Translations under genes and position numbers: made by a program
Shown: positions 52,110-61,883 of the stretch, in pieces
Layout: every line of letters starts with the position of its first letter
Numbering within the stretch: position 1 is the stretch's first letter
Notes under the pieces: generated by a model
The model's database searches: none
What the model was told of the DNA's origin: nothing
What the model saw: only the letters and a program-made list of their open reading frames with translations
Source: Allopontixanthobacter confluentis
Lineage (GTDB): Bacteria; Pseudomonadota; Alphaproteobacteria; Sphingomonadales; Sphingomonadaceae
Direction of reading: 5' to 3'
Assembly (NCBI RefSeq): GCF_009827615.1
Contig: NZ_WTYU01000001.1
Location: 1,013,001 to 1,077,000, forward strand
DNA length: 64,000 bases

Positions 52110-54338
52110 TCATCCTGCCGCCTCTGCTCCGCCAAAATCGGCGCTGAGTGAGGAAGGGTCGCGCGCAAACCGCAATGTCACGCGGGTTCCGCCGCCTGCG
52201 GCAGCGGCAAAGGTCATGGTGCCGCCATGCTCTTCGACAATCTTGTTGACGATGGCGAGGCCCAAACCCGTGCCCTTTTCCCGCGTTGTGACATAGGGTT
52301 CGACAATCTTGTCCGGGTCATGCGGCAGGCCTACCCCGTTATCTTCCACGCGGACCACCAGGTCGCCATCCTGCGCCAGCACTTCCACGGAAATTTTGCC
52401 GCGGTAATCAGGCTCTGCCGTATTCAGCCGCGCTTCGACCGCCTCAACTGCGTTTTTGAGGACATTGGTCATGGCCTGACCCAGCTGGTGCCGATCGCAA
52501 TTGATAATGACCGGCCCGTTTTCCTGGGTGGTGAGGCCAAAATTGATCTGCGGATGGGCCACTTCCTGCAGAAACAGGGATTGCCGCACGAGATCCAGCG
52601 CGTTTTCTTCGCGGAAAACAGGTTTCGGCAAGCGGGCAAAGGACGAAAATTCGTCTACCATGGTGCGCAATGCGCCCACCTGACGGACAATCGTGTTGGT
52701 CAGTTCGTCGAACAATTCACCATCAATCTCGATCTGCCGGCGATACCGCCTTTTCAGCCGTTCAGTGGCGAGTTGTATCGGTGTAAGCGGGTTCTTGATT
52801 TCATGGGCGATGCGCCGCGCCACGTCAGACCACGCCGCCTGCCGCTGGTCCAGCAGCTGGCGGGTGATATCTTCGAACGTGATCACCTTGCCTTCAGGGG
52901 CGTCGGCCACTTTGACCGCCAGCGTCAGAAGATCGCCGCCCTTGTTGTAATTGACGATGCCGCTGTTCAGCTTGCCATTGACCAGCGCATTGATCTGGGG
53001 CGCGAGTTTTTCCAGGGTCAGGTCAATCGGCATGGTCACACGCTCCCCCAGCAAAAGCTGCTGTGCGAGGCTGTTCATCAACAGAATCCGGCCGTCCGGG
53101 CTGATCGAGATGATCCCGGCAGTCACTGATTCCAGCACCGTTTCCATAAAGGCGCGGCGTGCGTCGAGCTGGCTGTTGGCCCCGACAAGCGCATCTGTCT
53201 GACGCTCGATCTGTGCTGTCATACGGTTGAATGCACGGTTGAGCTGGCCAATTTCATCATTACCCGTGCGCCCTTCGACGCGCAGCGAGAAATTGCCCGC
53301 ACCCACTTTTCGGGCGGCGCCAACCAGTTCTGTCAGCGGCTCCACCTGCCGGTCTGCAAATCGCAGCGCAAACCAGACCGCAATCATCACCAGCAGGATC
53401 GACACGAAAAACAGCGCCAGGTTGAACCGCAATTGCAGCGCCCTTGCCCTGCTGGTCAGCACTTCATAGGCCGAAGCGATGGACTTCGCGCGTTCCCACG
53501 ACATGAAGGACAATGCTTCGGAGTTGCGGGCATTGTAGAGGTAGATGCCGCTCTTCCGGTCGATGGCGGACACCGCTTCTATTCTGGTAGGATTGCCTTG
53601 CACAACGACTTGCTCGCCGGTGCGAACCTTGTTGAATACATCGGGTTTCAGGCTTTGCGGTTCATTGTCAGCGCGCAGATCGAACATGGCCGCTGTGCGC
53701 ATGGTGCCATCAGGCAGTTCCTGCAGAATGGCAGATTCGTTCAGGTCGCGGCCCTGCGCCTGATAGCGGTAGAAGTCAGCAAAATCACGGTCTGCCAAGG
53801 TGCCGCGTTCCAGCCAGAAACGCATATCGCTGGCCATGGCCACCGTTTCATTGGCGACTTCAAGCTGGTTCTGTTCATAATATCCACGCGCCAGATCATC
53901 AGCGTTTTTCATCAAGCCGCGTGAATTATCCGAAAACCAGAAATCCACGCCGGACTGGAACAGAAACGCGGCAAATGCAGCCACCAGCAAGGTCGGAACT
54001 GCTGCCACCAGCGAGAAAAAGAACACCAGCTTCACATGCAGGCGCGCCGTGCTGCCAGCCGCACGGCGGATTGCCAGCCTGCGCCCGATCAGCACGACAA
54101 TCGCCATGGCCGGTATCAGCGTGCCGATGAGCAGGGAGGCAACCTGCGCCGATGGCAGTAATTCGCCGCCCGGCGGTGCGCTGGTGAAGGTGAAATATGT
54201 GCTGGCCACCATCAGGCCGAACGCCAGCAGCGCAGCTATTTCAAAAATAAGGAAAAAATTGGCTTGGCGCGATGCCACGGCAAGCCGCCGTAACCAGCGT
54301 GGACTCCTGCGAGGGATTATCGAGGAAGCGGCGTTCAT
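52110..54338 (-). CDS. ntrY: Sensor histidine kinase NtrY
   Basis: The 742-residue protein has two or three N-terminal membrane segments (about residues 28-50, 65-85 and 100-125), a periplasmic sensor, a fourth segment near residue 300, HAMP (FADRQVEPLTELVGAARKVG), a PAS region, an H-box [20 protein letters not shown], and a HATPase with VRVEDNGVGLP and EKGTGLGLAIV. It phosphorylates NtrX. The gene lies between ntrC (90 nt) and ntrX (34 nt). Confidence 0.94.
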   Translation of the reverse strand: MNAASSIIPRRSPRWLRRLAVASRQANFFLIFEIAALLAFGLMVASTYFTFTSAPPGGELLPSAQVASLLIGTLIPAMAIVVLIGRRLAIRRAAGSTARLHVKLVFFFSLVAAVPTLLVAAFAAFLFQSGVDFWFSDNSRGLMKNADDLARGYYEQNQLEVANETVAMASDMRFWLERGTLADRDFADFYRYQAQGRDLNESAILQELPDGTMRTAAMFDLRADNEPQSLKPDVFNKVRTGEQVVVQGNPTRIEAVSAIDRKSGIYLYNARNSEALSFMSWERAKSIASAYEVLTSRARALQLRFNLALFFVSILLVMIAVWFALRFADRQVEPLTELVGAARKVGAGNFSLRVEGRTGNDEIGQLNRAFNRMTAQIERQTDALVGANSQLDARRAFMETVLESVTAGIISISPDGRILLMNSLAQQLLLGERVTMPIDLTLEKLAPQINALVNGKLNSGIVNYNKGGDLLTLAVKVADAPEGKVITFEDITRQLLDQRQAAWSDVARRIAHEIKNPLTPIQLATERLKRRYRRQIEIDGELFDELTNTIVRQVGALRTMVDEFSSFARLPKPVFREENALDLVRQSLFLQEVAHPQINFGLTTQENGPVIINCDRHQLGQAMTNVLKNAVEAVEARLNTAEPDYRGKISVEVLAQDGDLVVRVEDNGVGLPHDPDKIVEPYVTTREKGTGLGLAIVNKIVEEHGGTMTFAAAAGGGTRVTLRFARDPSSLSADFGGAEAAG

Positions 54339-54428
54339 CGTTGCTATCTTACAACGCCACTGTTGCCTTTATGCAAGCCATTTTGCGTCAAACCGACATA
54401 TTGCCCCGATTAACGTCTGCCGTGCGCC

Positions 54429-55874
54429 TTAGCGGTCGGTCATGAACTGGTCGGGGTTTATATCCAGATCGACCAGACGCTTGCGCAATGTGTTGCGGTT
54501 CAGGCCCAGTAATTGGGCAGCGCGCAACTGGTTACCAGCGGTTTGCTGCAAGGCAAATTCAAACAATGGTTTTTCAAACGCAGCCAATGCGCGCTGGTAA
54601 AGCCTGCCGCCTACTGGCCCTGCCACGGCAAGCCAGCCATGCAGCGCAGAATCGAAACCGGCACCGTCCGAATTGCCTGCAGGCGCCATGCCTTCGTTCA
54701 GCACGCTACTGATTGTTTCGATGTCGATCAGATCATCGCGTGCCATCAACGCCAGCCGGTAGATCGTATTTTGCAACTCGCGCACATTGCCGCGCCAGGG
54801 CTGACGTTCCAGCAATGCGATGGCCGCATTGTCCAACTGCCGCAGCGGAAGCCCGTCATGGGCTGCAAGGCGCAGAAAATGTTTCGCCAATGCGCCAATA
54901 TCATCCGCTCTCTCGCGCAGGGGCGGCAGCTGGATGGGCACGACGTTCAGCCGATAAAACAGGTCCTCACGAAATGTGCCGGCCGCGATCATCGGCTTCA
55001 GATCGCGGTTGGTGGCTGCCACAATCCGCACATTAACCGCGATTTCCTGCCTGCCGCCCACCCGCCGGATCCGGCCCGACTGAAGCGCGCGCAGCAACCG
55101 TGTCTGTGCTTCGGCAGGCATATCGCCAATCTCGTCAAGGAACAGCGTGCCGCCATTGGCCTGTTCAAACTTGCCGATGGCCTGTGTGACAGCGCCGGTA
55201 AAAGCGCCCTTTTCATGGCCGAACAATTCGCTCTCGATCAGGTCTCCGGGGATTGCCGCCGCATTGACCGCCACAAACGGGCCGGTTTTGCGGTGGCCAA
55301 GCTGGTGTATCGCATCTGCCACCAGTTCCTTGCCAGTGCCGGATTCGCCCAATATCAGCACGGTCAGGTCGTTACGCAGCACCCGCGTAATCATCCGGAA
55401 AACGCCTTGCATTGCCTGGCTGCGGCCAACCAGCGGCAGCCCCTCGCCGATGTTCTCGGCTGCTTGCTCAACCGTATTACGGGCCCCAGCCTGCTGGCCG
55501 CCAGCCTGCTGACCAACGGCCTGATGCACAGCACGAACAAGATCGTCGAGATCAAACGGTTTGGGGAAATATTCGAACGCCCCGGTGTCAGTTGCGCGCA
55601 CCGCAGTATCCAGCGTGTTTTGTGCCGATAAGATGATGATCGGCATGTCCGGATGAGCCTTGCGGATCCCGCCCAGATCATCAATGCCATCACCGTCAGT
55701 CAGGATCACATCGGTCAGCATGGCGTTGAAATGCTGGCCCGCCAGGTTCCGGTCACGCCCGACCAGACTGTCCGTTCTGGTCACCACAAACCCGTCGTCT
55801 TCCAGCGCGGCGCTGACGACGGTGGCAATGGCGTTGTCGTCTTCCACCAGCAATATGTGACCGGGCATTTTCAT
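54429..55874 (-). CDS. ntrC: Nitrogen regulator NtrC
   Basis: The 481-residue sigma54-dependent activator has a receiver domain, an AAA+ domain with Walker A LGESGTGKELVADAIH, the intact GAFTGA in GHEKGAFTGAVTQA, Walker B LFLDEIGDMP, and a Fis-type helix-turn-helix at the C-terminus (RAAQLLGLNRNTLRKRL). It activates nitrogen-assimilation genes. Start is ATG 55874 or the in-frame ATG 55868, with AAAGAG upstream. The intact GAFTGA contrasts with NtrX. Confidence 0.95.
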   Translation of the reverse strand: MKMPGHILLVEDDNAIATVVSAALEDDGFVVTRTDSLVGRDRNLAGQHFNAMLTDVILTDGDGIDDLGGIRKAHPDMPIIILSAQNTLDTAVRATDTGAFEYFPKPFDLDDLVRAVHQAVGQQAGGQQAGARNTVEQAAENIGEGLPLVGRSQAMQGVFRMITRVLRNDLTVLILGESGTGKELVADAIHQLGHRKTGPFVAVNAAAIPGDLIESELFGHEKGAFTGAVTQAIGKFEQANGGTLFLDEIGDMPAEAQTRLLRALQSGRIRRVGGRQEIAVNVRIVAATNRDLKPMIAAGTFREDLFYRLNVVPIQLPPLRERADDIGALAKHFLRLAAHDGLPLRQLDNAAIALLERQPWRGNVRELQNTIYRLALMARDDLIDIETISSVLNEGMAPAGNSDGAGFDSALHGWLAVAGPVGGRLYQRALAAFEKPLFEFALQQTAGNQLRAAQLLGLNRNTLRKRLVDLDINPDQFMTDR

Positions 55875-55908
55875 CTCTTTATCTGGCTATTGCGCATTTG
55901 GCGGCGGG

Positions 55909-56994
55909 TCATTTGGCGATTGGCAGATTAATGCGGAAATGGGTCATTCCGGCGCGGTCATCGCGCGTATGGCCAATCCGTCCGTCCATATCGGCCACCA
56001 GTTTCTTCACCAGCGCAAGGCCCAGCCCCTGCCCCCCCTTCTTGCCCGTCACGAAAGGTTCGAAGATGCGTGGTTCCAGATGGGGGTCGATACCGGGACC
56101 ATTGTCCGACACGGTAATTTCAATCGGCACGCGCACCGTATTGCCGAGCCGGATGGCACTGAGCGCCAACCCGCTGACAAAGCGCGTCTTGACGATAATT
56201 TGCCCCCCGGTTTGCGCCCCGCTCTTGCCGCTACATGCTTCGGCGGCATTGGACAAAAGGTTGATCAGCACCTGTTCCAGCGCATCCTGATTGGCCAGCA
56301 CAGGTGGCAGTGACGGATCGAATTCCTCCACCAGTTCCACCCCTTGTGGGGCGGCAGCGCGCACGGTCGCCATCGCGTTGCGGATGGCTTCGTGCAGATT
56401 GAACGGCCCTACAGCCGCAGGTGTATTGCTGCCCAGTTTCTGCATCCGGTCAACCAGCCGGGCGATCCGGTCCACTTCGTCGCAAATCATGACCGCCAGC
56501 GGCCGGTCTTTTTCATCAACCTTGCGTGCCAGCAACTGGCCTGCGCCGCGTATAGCCGCCAGCGGGTTTTTTATTTCATGCGCAAGGACGGCAGGGGCGC
56601 CCACGGCGCTTTCCATTTCTGCTTCACCGCCCATGTCGTCCCGCCCGCCATCGGACAGGGAAATGACTCGCCAACCCGGATTGGATGGCAGGGGGGAGAC
56701 TGTGAGATTGAGCCGCTTGCGTTCATCACCGACCATTGCGGCAACCCCGCGCGCGATCAATCGCTGGTCGCTGGCCAGCAGCCTTTCTTCAAGCCTGCTC
56801 TGGCTGAAATCTACCAGTTCGGTAATTCTGGTCCCGATCAGCTTTTTCGTGCTGCGCCCGAGCAGGCTTTCGGCGGCTGGATTGGCCTCTGTAATGACCA
56901 GATCTCTATCCAGCAGAAGCACCGCAAAAATCAGGCCCGCAATCTGCACCTGCGCAACCGGACGATCGCCCTGCTGCACATCGGTATCAGTCAT
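55909..56994 (-). CDS. ntrB: Nitrogen-sensing histidine kinase NtrB
   Basis: The 361-residue protein is soluble. A PAS domain (about residues 20-90) is followed by the H-box [19 protein letters not shown] and a HATPase with [28 protein letters not shown] and GQGLGLALV. NtrB phosphorylates or dephosphorylates NtrC under PII control. The ATG at 56994 lies in an ATGA overlap with the dusB stop. ntrC follows after 34 nt. Confidence 0.95.
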   Translation of the reverse strand: MTDTDVQQGDRPVAQVQIAGLIFAVLLLDRDLVITEANPAAESLLGRSTKKLIGTRITELVDFSQSRLEERLLASDQRLIARGVAAMVGDERKRLNLTVSPLPSNPGWRVISLSDGGRDDMGGEAEMESAVGAPAVLAHEIKNPLAAIRGAGQLLARKVDEKDRPLAVMICDEVDRIARLVDRMQKLGSNTPAAVGPFNLHEAIRNAMATVRAAAPQGVELVEEFDPSLPPVLANQDALEQVLINLLSNAAEACSGKSGAQTGGQIIVKTRFVSGLALSAIRLGNTVRVPIEITVSDNGPGIDPHLEPRIFEPFVTGKKGGQGLGLALVKKLVADMDGRIGHTRDDRAGMTHFRINLPIAK

Positions 56995-58007
56995 GCGGCG
57001 CGGCGGTGCATGAAGGGGGTATAGAACCGCTCCAGTTCGCCCAGCACCTGATCGGGGTCTTCGATGAAGTTTACATGGTTGCGAAATTCAGCAGAGCCGT
57101 GAAACCCCTTGGTATACCAGCCCAGATGCTTGCGCGCGACACGCACGCCTACTTGCGGGCCATACAGATCCAGCATGCCGCGGTAATGTTCCACCAGCAC
57201 AGCAAATTGTTCGTCAACGTCGGGCGTGGGGATAACTTCCCCTGTCTTCAGCCAATGCATGACCTTGCCCAGCAGCCACGGCTTACCATATGCCCCGCGC
57301 CCGATCATCACCCCGTCCGCGCCCGATTGTTCCAGCGCCGCGGCACTGTCTTCAATGCCGCAGATATCGCCATTGGCGATAACGGGGATGGACACTGCAT
57401 CCTTTACCTTGCGGATGAAGCCCCAGTCGGCATGGCCCTTGTACATCTGGTTGCGAGTGCGCCCGTGGACCGTGATCATCTTGGCGCCAAGGTCTTCTGC
57501 AATATGCGCAAGTTCGGGCGCGTTAAGCGCGCCATGGTCCCAGCCCATTCGCATTTTTACCGTCACGGGTACTTCCACCGCCTTGACCGTAGCTTCAATC
57601 AGGCTGGCAGCCAGCGGCAAGTCACGCATCAGCGCCGAACCGGCATCGCCGTTCACCACCTTCTTCACCGGGCATCCCATATTGATGTCGATGATGGCCG
57701 CGCCGCGATCCGCGTTCAGCTTGGCCGCCTCCGCCATTTCCTGCGGGCTGCATCCGGCAAGCTGCAATGACACCGGCTCTTCGGCAATGTCCCATGCCGC
57801 CTTTTGCAAGGACTGGCGGGTTTCGCGGATCATGGCCGGGCTGGCGATCATCTCGGTCACATTCAGGCCCGAACCATAACGCCTGACCAGCGTGCGGAAC
57901 GGCATATCGGTCACGCCGGTCATCGGTGCGAGCACGACGGGGCAGTCAATCAGGACAGGGCCGATATGGATCGGCTTCAAAGCCGGCGGAATGGGTATTG
58001 CGGTCAT
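56991..58007 (-). CDS. dusB: tRNA-dihydrouridine synthase DusB
   Basis: The 338-residue flavoenzyme (formerly NifR3) reduces uridine in the tRNA D-loop. It shows [15 protein letters not shown], the catalytic-Cys region [53 protein letters not shown] and [14 protein letters not shown]. It leads the dusB-ntrBCYX-hfq-hflX transcription unit and is translationally coupled to ntrB. It is divergent from ispDF. Confidence 0.96.
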   Translation of the reverse strand: MTAIPIPPALKPIHIGPVLIDCPVVLAPMTGVTDMPFRTLVRRYGSGLNVTEMIASPAMIRETRQSLQKAAWDIAEEPVSLQLAGCSPQEMAEAAKLNADRGAAIIDINMGCPVKKVVNGDAGSALMRDLPLAASLIEATVKAVEVPVTVKMRMGWDHGALNAPELAHIAEDLGAKMITVHGRTRNQMYKGHADWGFIRKVKDAVSIPVIANGDICGIEDSAAALEQSGADGVMIGRGAYGKPWLLGKVMHWLKTGEVIPTPDVDEQFAVLVEHYRGMLDLYGPQVGVRVARKHLGWYTKGFHGSAEFRNHVNFIEDPDQVLGELERFYTPFMHRRAA

Positions 58008-58064
58008 AATTCTTGCGGTGCCTAAAATTTGGGCAGCGCATAGTGCATTGCAGCATATGGCGCA

Positions 58065-58078
58065 AGGCGCTAGCGCCT
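58065..58078. promoter_or_regulatory. 14-bp palindrome between dusB and ispDF
   Basis: AGGCGCTAGCGCCT is a perfect palindrome in the 86-bp divergent region, just before the ispDF start. It could be an operator or a short leader hairpin. Nothing else in the region is distinctive. Confidence 0.35.
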
Positions 58079-58093
58079 CGGGCGATGGAACAT

Positions 58094-59263
58094 ATGCCGT
58101 CCCAACAGCAGCCTGCCCCGCCCCCCTTTGCCGCCGTGATCGTCGCCGCAGGCGCGGGATTGCGCGCAGGCCAGCCAGTGCCCAAGCAATTCGCCATGTG
58201 GCGCGGCATGCCGGTGCTGCGCCATTCAGCGCTGGCCATGGCCAATGCCGGCGCTGCGCCCATCATCGTTGCGATTCCGCAGGATGCAGAGGAGTTGGCC
58301 GAGGCTGCTTTAAAAGGCATTGCCAACATACATCTGGTGACAGGCGGCACTACACGGCAGGCATCCGTCCGAAATGCACTGGAATTGCTCGCTGCGGATT
58401 TTCCGGAGCTGCCGGATTACGTGCTCATCCACGATGCTGCGCGCGCCGACCTGCCCCAAGTGGTGATCGGCAGATTACTTGCCGGCCTGGCAGAATATCC
58501 CGGCAGCATCCCTGTCCTGCCAGTAGTGGACAGCATTTCGATAGACAAAAGCGGCGTCATGGCAGGTTCTGCCGACCGCGATAGTCTACGCCGGGTCCAG
58601 ACGCCGCAAGCGTTCCATTTTCCTGCCATTCTGGCGGCCCACCGCGCATGGCAGGGTGATGCCACGGCTGGCGATGATGCACAGGTGGCCCTGGCTGGCG
58701 GGCTGCAGATCCGCCATGTGCCCGGTGATGAAGCGCTGGCGAAGCTCACATTTGCGGAGGATTTCATGGGGCAAATGCCAATGGTGAGGATGGGCATGGG
58801 CTATGACGTGCATCGTCTGGCCGCAGGTGAGGAATTGTGGCTGGCGGGCATCCGGATCGAGCATGACTTGGGTCTATCTGGCCATAGCGATGCCGATGTC
58901 GCGCTTCATGCCGTGGTTGATGCCATGCTGGGCGCAGTGGCAGCAGGGGATATCGGGCAGCATTTTCCGCCCAGTGATCCGCAATGGAAAGGCGCAAGCT
59001 CTGCCCGTTTTGTCGAACATGCGGCCATGCTGGTGGCACAGGCCGGTTACCGGATCGGCAATGTAGACCTGACGATTATTTGCGAAGCGCCCAAAATCGG
59101 CCCGCACCGCGATGCCATGCGCGGGAAACTTGCCGCACTTCTGGGCGTTGACTCAGGAGCGGTGAGCGTGAAGGCCACAACCACCGAACGATTGGGCTTC
59201 ACTGGCCGGCAGGAAGGCATTGCGGCCCAGGCGGTGGTAACCGTTTTTGCGGGCCAAGGCTGA
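58094..59263 (+). CDS. ispDF: Bifunctional IspD/IspF
   Basis: The 389-residue fusion performs two steps of the MEP isoprenoid pathway. The N-terminal IspD part (about residues 1-225) has [28 protein letters not shown] and [10 protein letters not shown]. The C-terminal IspF part starts at [11 protein letters not shown] (Asp-x-His metal site) and has [19 protein letters not shown] and [14 protein letters not shown]. Such fusions are usual in alphaproteobacteria. ATG 58094 follows GGAAC; ATG 58085 would add three residues. Confidence 0.95.
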   Translation: MPSQQQPAPPPFAAVIVAAGAGLRAGQPVPKQFAMWRGMPVLRHSALAMANAGAAPIIVAIPQDAEELAEAALKGIANIHLVTGGTTRQASVRNALELLAADFPELPDYVLIHDAARADLPQVVIGRLLAGLAEYPGSIPVLPVVDSISIDKSGVMAGSADRDSLRRVQTPQAFHFPAILAAHRAWQGDATAGDDAQVALAGGLQIRHVPGDEALAKLTFAEDFMGQMPMVRMGMGYDVHRLAAGEELWLAGIRIEHDLGLSGHSDADVALHAVVDAMLGAVAAGDIGQHFPPSDPQWKGASSARFVEHAAMLVAQAGYRIGNVDLTIICEAPKIGPHRDAMRGKLAALLGVDSGAVSVKATTTERLGFTGRQEGIAAQAVVTVFAGQG

Positions 59264-59320
59264 CTGGCCTGTTTGCCCGCACAAAAACTTTGCCCGCACG
59301 TAAACACAGGAAATCTGACG

Positions 59321-59863
59321 ATGAAAATGTTGAAGACCTTAACTGTGGCAACGGCCATGATGGCACTTGCCGTGCCGCAAATTGCCCATGCGCAAGCGTG
59401 TGTCGCAGAAGCTGATCTGTCCGACACGATCATCTACGCCATGCCGAGCCTGGTCGCCGCGTTTGACACAAAATGCGGGAAGAGCGTGCCCGCCGCCAGC
59501 ATGACCATGCTGCGCAGCACGCAGTTTCTGGGCAAATACACCCCGCTTCAGGCCAAATCATGGCCCGGTGCGAAGCGCGTGCTGGCGGGATATGCCCAAA
59601 GCAAGGCAAGTGGTGCAGGTTCGGGCAATGATATCGGCGCGCTGATCAATTCAATGCCGGCAGAAACCATGCGGCCATTTGTGGATGCAATGGTCCAGCA
59701 GGAAGCTGCCAAGGCGATACCGGCGAAGGAATGCGGCAATATTGGCCGCGCAATCACATTGCTGGCCCCGTTGCCGGCAGAAAATATTGGCAGGCTAGCC
59801 GGTTTCCTGTTCAGCATGACGAATGTGAAAAACCCTGCGATTTGCAAAAACGGCAAATCATGA
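59321..59863 (+). CDS. Periplasmic protein of unknown function
   Basis: I do not recognise this 180-residue protein. It has a clear signal peptide (residues 1 to about 22, ending IAHAQA) and a helical, Ala-rich body. Four Cys in the mature part (ACVAEA, TKCGKS, KECGNI and AICKN) suggest two disulfides. The start ATG 59321 follows AGGAAATCTGACG; an in-frame ATG lies at 59327. The stop overlaps the next start (ATGA), so it is coupled to the CinA-like gene. Confidence 0.75.
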   Translation: MKMLKTLTVATAMMALAVPQIAHAQACVAEADLSDTIIYAMPSLVAAFDTKCGKSVPAASMTMLRSTQFLGKYTPLQAKSWPGAKRVLAGYAQSKASGAGSGNDIGALINSMPAETMRPFVDAMVQQEAAKAIPAKECGNIGRAITLLAPLPAENIGRLAGFLFSMTNVKNPAICKNGKS

Positions 59864-60360
59864 TGGAAACCCTGCTGCCAGATGAAGTTTACGCTCTTGC
59901 CGCACGGGTGATCGCTGCCAACAAGGCTGCCGGCCGGACCATAGCGGTGGCGGAAAGCTGTACGGGCGGTCTGGTGGCCGCCGCATTGACCGAAATTCCC
60001 GGATCGTCAGAAGTGCTCGACCGCGGTTTTGTAACCTATTCCAACGATGCCAAAATGCAGATGCTGGATGTGTCAGGTGACATAATCGAAACATTTGGCG
60101 CCGTTTCCATCGCCTGTGTCTGGGCCATGTCGCAAGGCGCATTGGCCAACAGCATTGCGGATGTGGCTGTGGCGATCAGCGGTGTTGCAGGGCCAGGCGG
60201 CGGGACTGATCTGAAACCTGTGGGCACGGTGGTGTTTGCCCGTGCATCAAGGAATGGAGAGGCAGAGCCGGAAAGCGAAATGCGGCGCTTCGACGGCAAG
60301 ACGCGCGCCGAAATCAGGCTTCAGGCAACGATGTGCGCGCTGGAGCTGTTGCTGCCATAA
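59860..60360 (+). CDS. CinA C-terminal family, nicotinamide-nucleotide amidohydrolase
   Basis: The 166-residue protein is a stand-alone CinA C-terminal domain (PncC type). Signatures are AVAESCTGGLVAAALTEIPG with the active-site Ser, DRGFVTYSNDAKMQML, and ISGVAGPGGGTDLKPVGTV. Members deamidate NMN to nicotinate mononucleotide in NAD recycling. ATG 59860 is in an ATGA overlap with the previous gene; ATG 59863 is a neighbouring alternative. The last 40 nt overlap the convergent COQ10-type gene. Confidence 0.93.
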   Translation: MMETLLPDEVYALAARVIAANKAAGRTIAVAESCTGGLVAAALTEIPGSSEVLDRGFVTYSNDAKMQMLDVSGDIIETFGAVSIACVWAMSQGALANSIADVAVAISGVAGPGGGTDLKPVGTVVFARASRNGEAEPESEMRRFDGKTRAEIRLQATMCALELLLP

Positions 60361-60782
60361 AGCTGGTCCGCCCGCGCTTCGAACGCGGCCACCATCTTCC
60401 TGAATGCACGGTCAAAATATTGTCCGGCGAGCGCTTCGAACATTTTGTTCTTGAACGTGAAATCGACACAGAAATCGACCGAGCAGCCGCCCCCGGGCAC
60501 AGGTTGGAAAGCCCACACATTATCCAGATCGCGCAGCGGACCGTCGATATATTGCACTTCGATCAGATGGGGCCGCTTCTTGGTGACCTCGGACGTAAAA
60601 CTTTCACGCAGGCTTTTGAAGCCGACGACCATGTCCGCGATCATTTCCTCGTCACTGTCCGACCGCACTCTTGTCGCGATGACCCACGGCAGAAATTCGC
60701 CATATCGGGCAACATCGCTGACCAGCGCGAACATCTGTTCGCAGCTATATGGCAGCACCCGGGTTTCACGGATACCAGGCAT
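60321..60782 (-). CDS. COQ10/RatA-type START-domain protein
   Basis: The 153-residue protein has the START-like fold of coenzyme Q-binding COQ10 homologs: VLPYSCEQMFALVSDVARYG near the N-terminus, FLPWVIATRV, FKSLRESFTSEV and a C-terminal helix FRKMVAAFEARADQLYG. In E. coli the homolog is RatA; in alphaproteobacteria it is taken to help ubiquinone function. It overlaps lipA by 1 nt and the CinA-type gene by 40 nt at the 3' end. A toxin role is not implied. Confidence 0.9.
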   Translation of the reverse strand: MPGIRETRVLPYSCEQMFALVSDVARYGEFLPWVIATRVRSDSDEEMIADMVVGFKSLRESFTSEVTKKRPHLIEVQYIDGPLRDLDNVWAFQPVPGGGCSVDFCVDFTFKNKMFEALAGQYFDRAFRKMVAAFEARADQLYGSNSSSAHIVA

Positions 60783-61756
60783 CAGATTTCGCGGCCGGCC
60801 TTCTTCTGCGTCTGCTTTTGTGCCAGCTTGGCTTCACGCGCGGCGCGCATCTGGGCAAAATCTTCGCCCGCATGATAGCTTGACCGTGTGAGCGGGCTGG
60901 ATGCAACCTGCAAGAAGCCCTTGGCCCGCGCAATCGCACCAAATGCGGTAAACGCCTTGGGCGTGACGAAATCCATCACGGTTGCATGTTTCGGCGTCGG
61001 CTGGAGATACTGTCCCATGGTCATGAAATCGATATCAGCGCTGCGCATATCATCCATCACCTGATGCACTTCCAGGCGCTGTTCACCCAGACCGAGCATG
61101 ATGCCGGACTTGGTGAAAATCAGCGGGTCGTGGCTTTTCACTTCTTCCAGCAGGCGCAGCGATGCGTAATAGCGGGCGCCCGGCCTGATGGTGGGATACA
61201 GCCGCGGCACCGTTTCCAGATTGTGGTTGTAGACATCCGGGCCAGCTTCACAGATCGCTTCGACGGCAGGGCGCATTTTTCCGCGGAAATCAGGCGTCAG
61301 AATTTCGATCGTGGTGTTGGGCGTTTCGCGCCGCAATGCCTGGATTACTTTGACAAACTGCCCGGCCCCGCCATCGGGAAGGTCATCCCTGTCCACTGAA
61401 GTTATGACGATATGCTCCAGCCCCATCTTGGCAGCAGCAGCAGCGGTATGTTCAGGCTCCAGCGGGTCCACGATGCGCGGCATGCCCGTTTTGACATTGC
61501 AAAAGGCGCAGGCCCGCGTGCAGACATCGCCCAATATCATGACGGTTGCGTGTTTCTTGGTCCAGCATTCGCCAATGTTGGGGCACGCCGCCTCTTCGCA
61601 AACGGTGTTGAGGTTGAGGTCGCGCATCAGTTTGCGCGTTTCGTGATACCCCTTGCTAACCGGCGCCTTGACCCGAATCCATTCAGGTTTTCTGACGCGC
61701 TGGGGGCGCTCCGGGTCTTGTGCAGGTGTGCTGGACAGGTCGTTCATGGCGGCCAT
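60782..61756 (-). CDS. lipA: Lipoyl synthase
   Basis: The 324-residue radical SAM enzyme inserts sulfur into octanoyl groups on E2 and related proteins. It has two clusters: the auxiliary C-x4-C-x5-C at Cys53, Cys58 and Cys64 ([12 protein letters not shown]), and C-x3-C-x2-C at Cys79, Cys83 and Cys86 (CTRACAFC). The C-terminal [14 protein letters not shown] includes the conserved Ser. Start is ATG 61756 or 61747. The product would act on the E2 encoded at 36823-38130. Confidence 0.96.
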   Translation of the reverse strand: MAAMNDLSSTPAQDPERPQRVRKPEWIRVKAPVSKGYHETRKLMRDLNLNTVCEEAACPNIGECWTKKHATVMILGDVCTRACAFCNVKTGMPRIVDPLEPEHTAAAAAKMGLEHIVITSVDRDDLPDGGAGQFVKVIQALRRETPNTTIEILTPDFRGKMRPAVEAICEAGPDVYNHNLETVPRLYPTIRPGARYYASLRLLEEVKSHDPLIFTKSGIMLGLGEQRLEVHQVMDDMRSADIDFMTMGQYLQPTPKHATVMDFVTPKAFTAFGAIARAKGFLQVASSPLTRSSYHAGEDFAQMRAAREAKLAQKQTQKKAGREI

Positions 61757-61883
61757 TTAAGGCCCCGCAACGCAACCCGCAAGCCGTTGCGGCTATTCAA
61801 TCCGACTATGACAGCCAGTGACTGGCGGCAACGCAGCGCAAGCCAGCGTTGCGATTTGAATGGATTGTGGCTAGCTGCCGGTC

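Noticed and set aside
60321-60782. RatA toxin of a toxin-antitoxin pair
   Set aside because: The START-type fold matches COQ10 homologs and the neighbour is lipA; no antitoxin gene is present.
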